Shown piece by piece: positions 21,300 to 32,218 of a DNA stretch of 32,218 nucleotides. A program made the translations under genes and the position numbers. This DNA is from Paraglomus occultum (lineage: Eukaryota > Glomeromycota > Glomeromycetes > Paraglomerales > Paraglomeraceae). The first letter of the stretch is position 1; the number at the start of each line of letters is the position of its first letter. Location: positions 1 to 32,218 of the forward strand of contig CAJVPJ010000247.1 in the NCBI GenBank assembly GCA_910592205.1, written 5' to 3'. The notes beneath the pieces are model-generated. The model saw nothing but the letters and a program-made list of their open reading frames with translations. It was not told the DNA's origin and searched no databases.

Positions 21300-23346
21300 T
21301 TAACCTTGAAAATCAACAAGACATCTAATGAACTCTGCATCATTCCATTGTTGTAAGTCTCCTGCGCTGAATTTATCCATTCCCAGGCGGTCAAGTATGT
21401 CACTATCCTTGATGATTTTTGGTTCGTGAGGAGAAAACGACAAGATTGATTCCCTGTATAGAATCGATCCGGCCATTGGACAACAGCTAATTAGCTCAAG
21501 AATTCAATAGACCTGTAATATTTTGTCCATATGATTTGCACAGTTGAGTTCTTAAACCTATTTCGACTTACCCATCGGAGGACTTTTGAATGTCAATTGA
21601 CGAACTGCGAGAACATCGAACGAGCACGAATGGCAAGGTGAGGTACGGTTTTTCGTATTTGAAGTTATCGCTTGTTCGCCAGGACAACCTCTCACTATTA
21701 CGTTTGATTAAGTTACGAAGTTGTAGGCGCTACAAGGAGCAGATCAAATGTTATCAAGATACGTATTAATTATTATCTAGACAATATTCTATAAGACTCA
21801 AATGTACTACTCATACGAGGACAATGAAAGCCGGACTCTTACTCGACGAAATCTGTCGTGCACAACATTTTTCTTGCTTCTGACTTCTCTAGTAAGCCGT
21901 TTGTTCTCTCGCTATTATTGCGTTGAGGTAAATAATAATTTACGGTTTTTCAATCGGGTGAACTTGATGACTTACTTCGAGTTCCCTTAGTTCGGATCGT
22001 TGTCTCTCGAGTTCTTCTCTCATCGTCGCAGACGGAGAGGGCGAACTGCCATCATCTCTTTCTCCAGGTAATCCCAACCATCTTATCTCCTTCTTATCCT
22101 TTTGTATTATTCCCATGGCCATCAATACGTTTAATGCATCATATACTCGTCTACGTATATTTTTTTGGTCAACTTTAGCCTGTATGAGAACATATATTTA
22201 GAATCATTAGTATTGGGCGAACAGGCAGACATCGATTTAATTAACCGGGGCACATGTCAAATATACTTACGCCTCCATGTTCTAACACCTGAGTGGCGAA
22301 ATCCTCAGCCAATTCATCTGCGACCTGATGCAAGTAATAGCACGTAGATGTAAAACGTCACTTAGAACAATGCAAATTGTCCATAGATAATAACGCTTGT
22401 CTTTATGCTTTTAAAATGTCATAACACGCCTATTGTAATGATTTAATTACCTCGTTGTAAGTTGTCACGCCTTTTAGTTCTACTTTATCACAGACTTGTT
22501 TGCTAAAATGACGTAAACCCTTGCTTTGTCGGAGAATCTGTTGTTGAGGTAGAGGATCGCTCAATACGCTTCCAGTATCACTATTATTTCCGCTGTTACT
22601 AGTAGGAGAACATGTTAGGCATTATTAGAGCGGGTGTTGGTGGAATGACGCAGTGAAAAAAGTGTAAACGGAGGTAAAGGCTCAGGTAGATTGATCGCTC
22701 ACCGTCTTTCTCGACATTCGTTACAACTACTAGAAGCATCATCGTCATCGCTTTCTCTGTCTCTTGTGCCATTCTCACCCCTTCTCTGCCGCTTTATTCT
22801 TGTTTGCTCAAGTCCATTCTCTTCATCCCTCGATAGGATCTGATTAATAGATGATGACCGACAAGATAGACTAGAGACAGATGCATCAAATGACGGCGAT
22901 AACGTTGCTGTGTTGCAATTTGTGTCAGGTTGAGCATGCGGAGTATGTGAGACAGGAGATGCATATGTCCTAGCGGTTGTGAATGAAAAATAACTGTCAT
23001 TATGAGATTCTGGACGCAGACGAGGTGTCACTTGTTCAACTGGCGAAGCTAGCGCTCCCTTTGGATAATTGGCAGTAGCGAAGCATATTGGAGGAAGGAT
23101 GGGAGATTGCCGTTCGATGTTCTTATTGTGTATTGATTTGGATGTATTAGACGAATACATTTGTTGATAGAGATATGATGAATGTGATGGAGAAGACGAT
23201 GTTGAAGATGATTTTGTGCTTATAACATGAGCACTTGGGTCACTTGAATAGACGTGAGTTAAAGGCGGCAGAGGAGGTGCGATGCAAGAGCGAATAGGAT
23301 GAGACGTGTGAGGAGAGTACATTGGAGGATAAAGAGGGGTAGTCAT
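21300..23346 (-). CDS. TFDP: Transcription factor DP (E2F dimerisation partner)
   Basis: DP proteins pair with E2F to bind TTTSSCGC sites and control G1/S genes. Exons (minus): 23346-22703, 22598-22451, 22324-22271, 22179-21976, 21729-21572, 21453-21300. They sum to 1,362 nt (453 residues), close to animal DPs, with all junctions in phase. Residues 1-214 form a Ser/Pro-rich leader with no domain, ending in an acidic DDDDASSS stretch. The winged-helix DNA-binding domain spans about 241-318: [15 protein letters not shown], then [17 protein letters not shown] (the DP signature, from 291), then [11 protein letters not shown] coiled dimerisation segment ([28 protein letters not shown]) and the DP C-terminal domain ([11 protein letters not shown], then [16 protein letters not shown]) follow. 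No E2F partner lies in this window. Looks functional. The N-terminal start is the first ATG of the long exon. Confidence 0.94.
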
Positions 23347-23449
23347 ATGTAAATCCTTTTAAGTGAAAAACTATCGATGGGATACGGGATATCAGGCAGC
23401 GGATAGAATGTTATGAGTAGAGGAGTCTTCTTTCCTACTGTCTTGCTTT

Positions 23450-23570
23450 TGGGGGTCTATTTGGTTTATGTATACGTATATATATTATATACACTCTATT
23501 CTATAGGTTATAAAGAAAAAAAATATGTATATGTATATTTATAAGATAAAGAGATATTTCTCTATTAGTA
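23450..23570. repeat. TA/TATG-rich microsatellite
   Basis: Runs of TATG/TATA (ATGTATACGTATATATATTA and ATATGTATATGTATATTTAT) lie 100-220 bp upstream of the TFDP start codon on its transcribed side. Low-complexity DNA that may include the core promoter. Confidence 0.45.
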
Positions 23571-23673
23571 AAGTAATAATTTGATACCAGAAGAAATAAG
23601 TCTTGCAAGAGAACATAAGTTCAGCAAGTCTTTATAAATGTTTTGATAAATAAAATAATATATGTAGAAATCG

Positions 23674-23705
23674 GCGGAAAGGGGGGTGAGGGGAAAGAGG
23701 GGGGA
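23674..23705 (+). other. G-rich tract with quadruplex potential
   Basis: Runs of 6, 4 and 6 guanines are separated by three to five bases, with a GG immediately upstream (GG-AAA-GGGGGG-TGA-GGGG). It stands out sharply from the AT-rich surroundings. It lies about 330 bp upstream of TFDP on the opposite strand. Confidence 0.5.
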
Positions 23706-24836
23706 AACAAGAGACTGGAAAATAAAGAACCAAAGATGGGCGGGAGTGGCAGGAAAAAAAACAACACCTCAAATAAGGTAACGCAAGATATGTTGGCCAC
23801 TTTCACTTCTGACTAGTATGTTTAACAAGTTAGTCAGATTGTGGGCGGGTTAAATGTAATTTATACAGCATCGAGAAGATGAGTTTTTTTAATGTTAGGA
23901 TATGCGTAATATGCGTATATGCGTATGTGTGTGGGGAGTAGTAACAGTTAAATGTAAATAAGCAAAAAAAAATACTGATTGTAACAATGAACGGGGGAAA
24001 AAAACTTTTACGTGCAGGAACAAATCTTGCTTGAATGTCACCTGATGCATCTACGAATATAGAACACACTTATAAAATACAATACCCGACCGTTATTAAG
24101 CTCAACAATAGTATCACGTATTGATAATAATGATCGTACTATTTATAATAATTATAATAATAACAATAGTGCCATTATTATGTATTATTTATACGACAGT
24201 ACACTAAATTGTCCGTTATTTGTTACTATATATTACTGCTAATCATTCTATTGGATCCGGTTATGTCAATACTCGTTATGCGAGGAATGCAGGGGCGGCA
24301 GAAAGTTTGTTGCATTACAAAATGCCAAAACGTCAAAATCACATCAATCATATCCAAAATACCCACCATTATTTACTTTATACTGTATTATATAATATTA
24401 ATTAACAATCACTTGCTCCCCCGCTCTCCACCTCCACATTGATAAGCTTTATCTCCGGCAATATACGAAGAACAAAGACTCTATGCAGAAAAAGCCCCAT
24501 TTACGTGTGAATATGACCCGTCCAAATTAATTCACTGTTCTCATTATCGAAATGACGTTGTATTTCATCTTTAACAATACTATCGAGAAACGGCTATCAC
24601 TAGGAACTATACATCCAATAAAAATATTCTTAAAAATTAGACAAACTGCCCCGAAATTAAATAATCTTATTTGACACTTCAACTCGCAAAAAAATAGTCT
24701 ATATAAAAAAGCAAAGCTATACTCGATCGTCACCTGTCCTTACCAAATACGGAAATACACCCAAACCATATGACCACTCTATATCTCAAGTACATTCAAC
24801 TCCGAATATGCATCTTCAATACCCCCTGCTATGTCG
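23706..24836. other. Intergenic between TFDP and PFKFB
   Basis: AT-rich. An imperfect inverted repeat (ATAATAATG, ACTAT against ATAGT, CATTATTAT) lies at about 24125-24182. The overlapping plus-strand frames near 24209-24442 carry no domain. Presumed promoter of TFDP and 3' end of the kinase gene. Confidence 0.4.
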
Positions 24837-27279
<2,443 letters not shown>

Positions 27280-27359
27280 CTAACAATAAAATAGTAATAA
27301 AAAATCTGTGAGGCCATTCTGTATAATCAGTAACACACCACAGGAGAAATAAGATAAAT

Positions 27360-27502
27360 TGACTAGTAGATATGGGAATGCGAAGGTTTGACTAAAACCA
27401 TCTATTTGAGACTTAAACCGAATGTTCATCAAAGGTTTGTTGATGTCTGTATCTAGTGAGAGTGTTAATTCTTTCCCCGTAAGTTTAGGTCGCTGCGTTG
27501 TT
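27360..27502 (-). CDS. Candidate 5' exon of the PFKFB gene
   Basis: On the kinase strand, an open stretch after an AG at 27504-27503 reads QRPKLTGKELTLSLDTD, then INKPLMNIRFKSQIDG, and on to FAFPYLL. It stays open to the TAG that is the acceptor of the Walker exon. A donor after PYLL (GTCAAT) would keep phase and put a hydrophobic strand before MVGLPARGKT, as the family needs, but that donor is weak. I cannot confirm it. Confidence 0.25.
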
Positions 27503-27504
27503 CT

Positions 27505-28510
27505 GCGATGTTATTTGTGTGTATAATACAACTGGAGAGTGTATTTTGCCTCATTCACTGAATGAAAACTCCTGTGCTTCTGCTCGAAGTCTTGTTCATA
27601 TTCGTGTTTCGATTACTAGGTTCGTGCGTTGTTGATTTGCTTAGTCAATATCCTAACTCCCACATGATCATAACACAGCAATAATACTGTATGCATTTAT
27701 TGCTTATCTGACCAATACTCTCCACTCTCGGATTATCATCCTTCTTATCTTCAATCATCCCTTACAAAAAAGTTGCGCATAATATTCTTTCTCTTTGAAT
27801 TCTGTTCATCGGATAATCTTTGATCACACAGAGACCAAACTTCGTTGCATATATGTTACGCATTCTCCTTTGGGTATCATGTTACCGAAGAATAATGAAT
27901 TTGAGGAAATAGTAGTCAAACATACCACGCAAGCTATCCTTAAGTCTACTCAAACATAACCGGCAAATAGAAATAACAGCGTGGAAGACATTAGGGATAG
28001 TGGTTGATGTTCCTGGTCTTTGTCCGAGAATGACCACAATGTAATATATTTATACTTACTCGAAGTCATGGTATTATAACAAGAAAACAATGATTTTATC
28101 TTTCACAAAGACTTGACTAACGGTCCTATATTGGTCACTAGTATCAAAAACAAGAAAAGGAATTTATATAACGGCAAGCTTCGGATTTAAAGTCTCCAGC
28201 TGAAATGCACGGAGAATGTCGGAACACGCAGCCAAAAATAGACCGTGAGAGTGTCCAGTACTGAACAACCACATGATATGACAAGAGCGCCACTCAATCG
28301 TGACGTATCAACTCTGCTAAGTAGAAAGTCTTCGATCTTTAGACTGCATAATTTGATTTTTCAATCTTTGACAAATTCTCTGATTTATGGTGTGTCAGGG
28401 CGGTAAAATTAGTAATTTTTAAATTAAATGGTATCAATAGTTGATGTTAACTGATACCATAACATTCCTACCAAGACAGCGACACTCATCTAGTCGCAAG
28501 AAATGCTAAG
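27505..28510. other. Upstream region of PFKFB, no confirmed gene
   Basis: Apart from the candidate promoter and first exon, I see no conserved coding sequence. A minus-strand frame starting ATG at about 27755 reads MIEDKKDDNPRVESIG before a possible GTCAGA donor. It is another weak candidate for a 5' exon. Confidence 0.3.
28068..28171 (-). promoter_or_regulatory. Possible promoter and first exon of PFKFB
   Basis: On the minus strand, TTATATAAATT (28171-28161) is followed about 95 bp later by CCATGACTTCGA and immediately GTAAGTATAA, a strong donor. That would give a tiny first exon starting Met-Thr-Ser. The link to the kinase gene, about 790 bp away, is inference only. Confidence 0.22.
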
Positions 28511-28529
28511 TTGAAACGAGATTACGAAT

Positions 28530-29050
28530 GATTCGAGTGACGTCTAGTAACAAGTGAGAAATATCGTGTGAGCGAGAGTAAGTGCGTGAGAGCGATATAG
28601 CAAGATAGTACAGGAAAGAAAAGCGAGAGAATATCAAAAGAATGAGAGCAACATGAGCAAGAGATCACGCTAAAGAGGATGTCGAAATGAAACGAGAAGG
28701 CAAGAATGACATAGAGAGCGAAAAAGCCAAAGAGTGAGAGCTTGAGAGAGAACAAGAGAGTAATCGAAAGTGCAAGAGCGAGCAGAACCATTTTTTCGGT
28801 AAAATAAGTTTCAAGAGGAATGAATGAGAACAAGAGGTTGAGTCTGAAAGAAAAAGCAGGAGTGCTTGGAAGTAAGAGAGTAGAGCAAATGAGCATGAGA
28901 AAATATTGTAAACTGAGCAATAGTGTGAGTCATTGAAAGAGAATGAGAGCAAGGGAGATTGTGAGAGTGAGAGGGTAAAGTAAGAAGAGGAGGATCAAAA
29001 AAGTGCGAATGATTGCAGGGGTGAGGATCAACGAGAGAATGAGAGACAGC
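28530..29050. repeat. Purine-rich degenerate (GAGAGC/GAGAAT)n tract
   Basis: For about 500 bp the plus strand is mostly A and G, with GAGAG and AAGAG words every 5-8 bases and T or C scattered singly. The complementary strand therefore appears open in all three frames with Leu/Ser/Phe-rich products (for example 28522-28920). These are composition artefacts, not genes. Confidence 0.7.
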
Positions 29051-29239
29051 GATTCGAATGCGTTTTCCGTTCATATTTTATTTAACTATAGAACATTTAT
29101 TTAGTGAACTATTCTCATGGTGACACTTCATTTCAGTAACAATGACACGCTAGAATACTACGTGGCGTGCGGAACTTTTAATTCAACTAGTACTCTCTAC
29201 ACAACGTTCTGAAGAGTTCTTATAGTCCTTTTCGGGTGC

Positions 29240-29790
29240 CATCAACAACTGCCTCGACCTTACCAAATCCTTTTCCCTTCAATTTGAAAGGAGCAAGGTC
29301 TGGACTGTATGGGAACTCGTTACACGCAGCATTGCTGTGAGGAAGCATGACGTCGCGAATAATTGTTCTACTACTATTACTATATTAATATACTACCCCA
29401 TTTCATTAACTGCGAACTTCACTATTTTATATTTGTTGCCTCTTCTCCCCTTTGCAAAACTGTCGACCCCTTATCCATGACATATTTGCTTCTTATTTGG
29501 AATTGTAAAGAAATATACACGTTTCATCAGTAATAATGTTTGTGTATCTTGGTCTAAAACTGGAAATTTTGACCCATCCAAAAGCTTATGAGAAACCCAT
29601 TCTGCACAGAGTTTGGAGAAGCTCAACTCATCATGCAGAATATTTTCATGAGAAATGCTGACTTTGTTGGCTAATTCTATAGTAGAAATGTGTGGGTGAC
29701 TGACAAGATCCCTGATGTCACTGGTGAAGATGTCCAGAATGAGTCTTGTCTTTAATTTCTTCTTCCTCATCTTTGAATATTAATATAGTA
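29240..29790 (-). pseudogene. Mariner-like transposase remnant
   Basis: Read on the minus strand, the frame at 29770-29471 contains DIRDLVSHPHISTIELANKV, SISHENILHDELSF, then KLCAEWVSHKLL, the second helix-turn-helix and linker of mariner transposases. Shifting frame near 29540 gives NIITDETCIFLYNSK (first catalytic Asp), ending in a stop. Near 29330-29270 a further frame reads FPYSPDLAPFKLKGKGF, the mariner YSPDLAP motif, but the following catalytic Asp is replaced and HDNAP has become HSNAA. Truncated, frameshifted and catalytically dead. Terminal repeats were not found. Confidence 0.75.
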
Positions 29791-29988
29791 TTATGTTAAA
29801 ATTGCTTTTCTTCTAATTTTTCATTTCTTGGTTTATCATGCTGGACTGTGGTGGTTCCTAAGACATCCTCAAGCTTTACCAGACACAGTTGATTATCATT
29901 TCACCACTAGTACTAGCTGTCTGTTGTTTGATTGTAGAGTCTTAGTATTAGGAAGGTCTTTGAATCTCAATCTCATTATCATTAATCA

Positions 29989-30020
29989 AGTGGGAATAAC
30001 ATAATTATGTTATTCCCACT
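29989..30020. repeat. 32-bp perfect palindrome
   Basis: The arm AGTGGGAATAACATAA is followed directly by its exact reverse complement with no spacer. It sits at the left edge of the composite repeat block. It can form a cruciform or a long hairpin in single-stranded DNA. Confidence 0.9.
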
Positions 30021-30044
30021 CGGTGACGACGGTGTCGGATTTTT

Positions 30045-30246
30045 GTCGTCATTCGAGTGACGATTAGTTCACGAGTTTGTCGTCGTTCGAGTGACGATTA
30101 GTTCACGAGTTTGTCGTCGTTCGAGTGACGATTAGTTCACAAGTCTGTCGTCATGCAACGATCGTATGTGTGTCGTCACTCAAGTGACGATGGTATCATA
30201 TATGTGTCGTCGTTCGAGTGACGATTGGTTTACATTTGTATCGTCA
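30045..30246. repeat. 34-bp tandem repeat with internal dyad
   Basis: Units start at 30045, 30079, 30113, 30147 (shortened to 25 bp), 30172 and 30206, with a partial seventh at about 30240. Units 1-3 are nearly identical. Each contains CGTCGTTCGAGTGACG, whose ends (CGTC and GACG) are inverted, so each unit can fold into a small hairpin. Unit 5 makes the dyad longer (CGTCACT with AGTGACG). Confidence 0.9.
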
Positions 30247-30346
30247 TCCGGTTATATAAATTTTCATATACCGGCTTGCTACTTGGGTTGGGTCACATGG
30301 GTAAAAAAATGTGCATCTGACAATTATATATCGTCATTGTGAGGCT

Positions 30347-30556
30347 AATGCTATCGGGTATGCTATCAAACATGTACGCGCAATTGCTATCGATATATAT
30401 ATCATAAATGTTATTGGAAAATGCTGTCGAACGTGCTGTCATGTAAATGCTATCAATTAACGCTATTGCGTATGCTATATACACGTTATCTGGTTATGCT
30501 ATCAAAAAATGTTATCGAGTCATGTTATCAAAAAATGTTATCGGATTATGTTATCA
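30347..30556. repeat. ~12-bp degenerate minisatellite (ATGYTATC)
   Basis: ATGCTATC or a one-base variant recurs about 15 times at 10-25 bp spacing, most often 12-13. The last part is cleaner: ATGTTATC followed by A-run or GGATT spacers. It directly follows the 34-bp array. Confidence 0.7.
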
Positions 30557-30606
30557 ATTTATTTTGCCCATAGTTAACCCCAAATTGTTAGCAGTTGTTA
30601 GCTTTG

Positions 30607-30712
30607 CATAATTCATTCGAATATCACCCGACGTAGTGCCGAATTGCTAACTATTATAATTCATTCGAATATCACCCGATGATGAGGCACGTAGTGCCGA
30701 ATTGTTATCACT
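30607..30712. repeat. Direct repeat pair, period about 48 bp
   Basis: ATAATTCATTCGAATATC followed by ACCCGA appears at about 30608 and again at about 30656. CGTAGTGCCGAATTG follows each copy. The second copy has an extra GATGAGGCA insert. TTCATTCGAA is itself partly palindromic. Confidence 0.8.
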
Positions 30713-30771
30713 TATTTTGTAATACGTCAAAGCACAAATTTATCTTACCTTTTTCCTTATAATATTCTACC

Positions 30772-31097
30772 TTGACGTATTACCAAAAGTTTGCTATATT
30801 TTCGATCCTAGAACTCTTTCTCGCATAGTTAGTGCCCTTCGAGTATTTTGCTCTATGTTAAAAAATTTGATTCCTTTTGTATATATTTTTGATAACCTTG
30901 ACGTATTACTTTTTTGATAATCTTGACATATTACTGAATCGGCTACATTCATATGAGTGCGTGTCTTTTGGTCATGCGATATAACCTTGACGTATTACTT
31001 TTTTAGTAATCTTGACGTATTACTTTTTTGATAACCTTGACGCATTACCTTTTTGATAACCTTGACGTATTACTTTTTAGTAACCTTGACGTATTAC
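30772..31097. repeat. 25-bp tandem repeat with TTGACGTATTAC core
   Basis: Core copies start at 30772, 30898, 30923 (one change), 30987, 31012, 31037 (one change), 31062 and 31086. Within clusters the spacing is 24-25 bp, with spacer TTTTTGATAACC or TTTTAGTAATC. An inverted core (GTAATACGTCAA) lies at about 30720. The core contains TGACGTA, close to the half-site bound by many bZIP proteins. Confidence 0.9.
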
Positions 31098-31566
31098 TTT
31101 TTGATACCCACTTTTTTTACTTGACTTGGTGACCCACCAAAGCATAATTTTATATTATATATCTGTAATAACGGAGTTAGTGTCTTTGACACATAATTTT
31201 ACCTTGGTGGCCCAACTTTTCGGCATGTTATCTCTACCTGAAGTATACTACATACGCATTATATCCAAAACTATATCGAGATCAAATCATGTGACACAAA
31301 AATGGTTATCGGATAAATTACCTTACATTATATCAAAAGTACTTACGTAAAATTGCAATAGGGCAAACATGTAAATCAGGTGAGAGAACCACCCACCGCG
31401 ACCCCCAAAATCCTCTTTGTATAATCTGAGTATCAAGTATAATAATTTTTTATTTGAATTTTTTTCTTATGCTTATTGTAAGAGGCGACAAAAACCCCCT
31501 TACCTAAAATGTATAGCTAGCCGAATATAACAATCTCTCTGCTCCAGAAATTACTATTTAGCTAGG
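31098..31566. other. Right flank of the repeat block, nothing recognised
   Basis: AT-rich. A 74-codon plus frame (31126-31350) has no domain. A C-rich patch (ACCACCCACCGCGACCCCC) stands out at 31388-31406. Confidence 0.35.
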
Positions 31567-32130
31567 TTATATATATTCGATAAGAGCCAAAGATTTACTT
31601 TTCAGCTCTTTTTTGTATGAAGTAGTAGGAACCTTCATTTTAGCCTCAAAGTTTCGCTTGTATTCTAAGAAATCGGCCTCACTCATACTCTCGCGCTCTT
31701 TTTTCTTTTTTCTCTCAAGTTCGAAAAAAAGTGATACTCCAAGGTATAATCAACTAAAATATCTAGAAATTCTAATACTTAATTATCCAACCCACGTATC
31801 CCACAACCGATCACTTTTTTTGCCTATATTCCATGTACGTCTCAATATAACAAACCATATAACCGCAATAATTAACAGGGTAAGAAAAATATATGCCGAT
31901 AGCGGTGACATCAACGTGCTTGCCACAATGGGAATTGTTCCTATTCCTCCTATTGGAATTTGAGAATGCGATTCAATTAATGAGGACATGTTATTTTCCG
32001 GCTGTGCAAGGTAAGGGGTCACGTTCAATATTTCTTGAGATCGGGGTATAATGTCCTCACTAATTTCGTTAATGTTAGTTCCCTCACTTACCTTAGGACT
32101 AATCTCGGTATCATTTTTTGATAGTTCCAT
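31567..32130 (-). CDS. Unidentified single-pass membrane protein ORF
   Basis: From an ATG at 32130 the minus-strand frame gives 115 codons, ending at 31783. It has an acidic, Ser/Asn-rich N-terminal part with no signal peptide, one clear membrane segment (SAYIFLTLLIIAVIWFVIL), then a basic anchor RRTWNIGKKSDRLWDTWVG. Downstream, a different frame is open from about 31740 to the TAA at 31567-31569: FFELERKKKKERES, then MSEADFLEYKRNFEAKMKV, ending ALIEYI. It reads like a charged, helical cytoplasmic tail. I found no GT-AG pair that joins the two in phase, so this is a gene with an unseen intron or a frameshifted one. No family recognised. Confidence 0.35.
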
Positions 32131-32145
32131 AATCTTATCAGTATA

Positions 32146-32218
32146 CACTCACTGGACAAAAGTCTACGTAATTTTTGTCGATCACATAGTAAAACATATG
32201 AAAAATCTATTTTTTCGA
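32146..32218 (+). mobile_element. Left end of a Tc1/mariner-like element, truncated by the window
   Basis: TA followed by CACTCACTGGACAAAAGTC and TACG at 32144-32168 has the form of a Tc1-like terminus: TA target, then CACTGGACAAAAGT-type end. The rest of the element would lie beyond the window edge. It begins 15 bp upstream of the start codon of the membrane ORF. Confidence 0.4.

Noticed and set aside
28522-29074. Three overlapping minus-strand ORFs of 87-132 codons
   Set aside because: They exist because the plus strand is nearly all purine here. The products are Leu/Ser/Phe low-complexity in every frame.
30045-31097. CRISPR array
   Set aside because: Repeats adjoin directly or have repeat-like spacers, not unique spacers of constant size, and the context is eukaryotic.
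31613-31963. Plus-strand 116-codon ORF
   Set aside because: Antisense to the minus-strand membrane ORF, which has a cleaner membrane segment and charged tail. Neither is proven, but the minus frame is more protein-like.

Overview
This window looks like nuclear DNA of a filamentous fungus, most likely an arbuscular-mycorrhizal fungus (Glomeromycotina, Rhizophagus-like). It is AT-rich and holds five clear protein genes, four of them split by short GT-AG introns. Decayed transposons, gene fragments and tandem repeats lie between them. The lineage call is an inference from family resemblance: the style of the Tc1 transposase and a coiled-coil gene that opens MSDTQSKI. No rRNA, tRNA or CRISPR signal was seen.

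Layout. 1-1.7 kb: non-coding, with a degenerate long-period repeat. 1.6-3.5 kb: broken gene pieces, namely a TRA1/TRRAP (SAGA/NuA4 scaffold) fragment and a RING-like Cys/His piece. 4.38-9.02 kb (+): a complete importin-beta/Kap95 gene in 22 exons, including one GC-AG intron. 10.07-11.89 kb (+): a decayed Tc1-like transposon interrupted by a pogo/Tigger-like remnant that contains an 84-bp MITE-like unit. 13.24-13.75 kb (-): a frameshifted coiled-coil pseudogene. 15.18-16.98 kb (+): a three-exon cytochrome P450. 18.73-19.44 kb (+): an intronless bZIP factor with upstream ATGs arranged much like ATF4. 21.30-23.35 kb (-): a six-exon TFDP, the E2F dimerisation partner. 24.84-27.28 kb or further (-): the bifunctional 6-phosphofructo-2-kinase/fructose-2,6-bisphosphatase, with its extreme N-terminus unresolved. 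28.5-29.1 kb: a purine-rich tract. 29.2-29.8 kb (-): a mariner-like transposase wreck. 29.99-31.11 kb: a 32-bp perfect palindrome followed by four different tandem or direct repeat families in series. 31.57-32.13 kb (-): an unidentified single-pass membrane ORF, abutted by a Tc1-like terminus that runs off the window.

The intact genes are unrelated housekeeping or regulatory loci (nuclear import, oxidation, stress-type transcription, cell-cycle transcription, glycolytic control), not an operon or a pathway cluster. The parts that known families explain least are the composite repeat block at 30.0-31.1 kb, the uORF arrangement ahead of the bZIP gene, and the old satellite at 0.12-0.93 kb. I found no convincing new multi-gene system. 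Exon boundaries were set by eye from reading frame, GT/AG dinucleotides and remembered family sequences.
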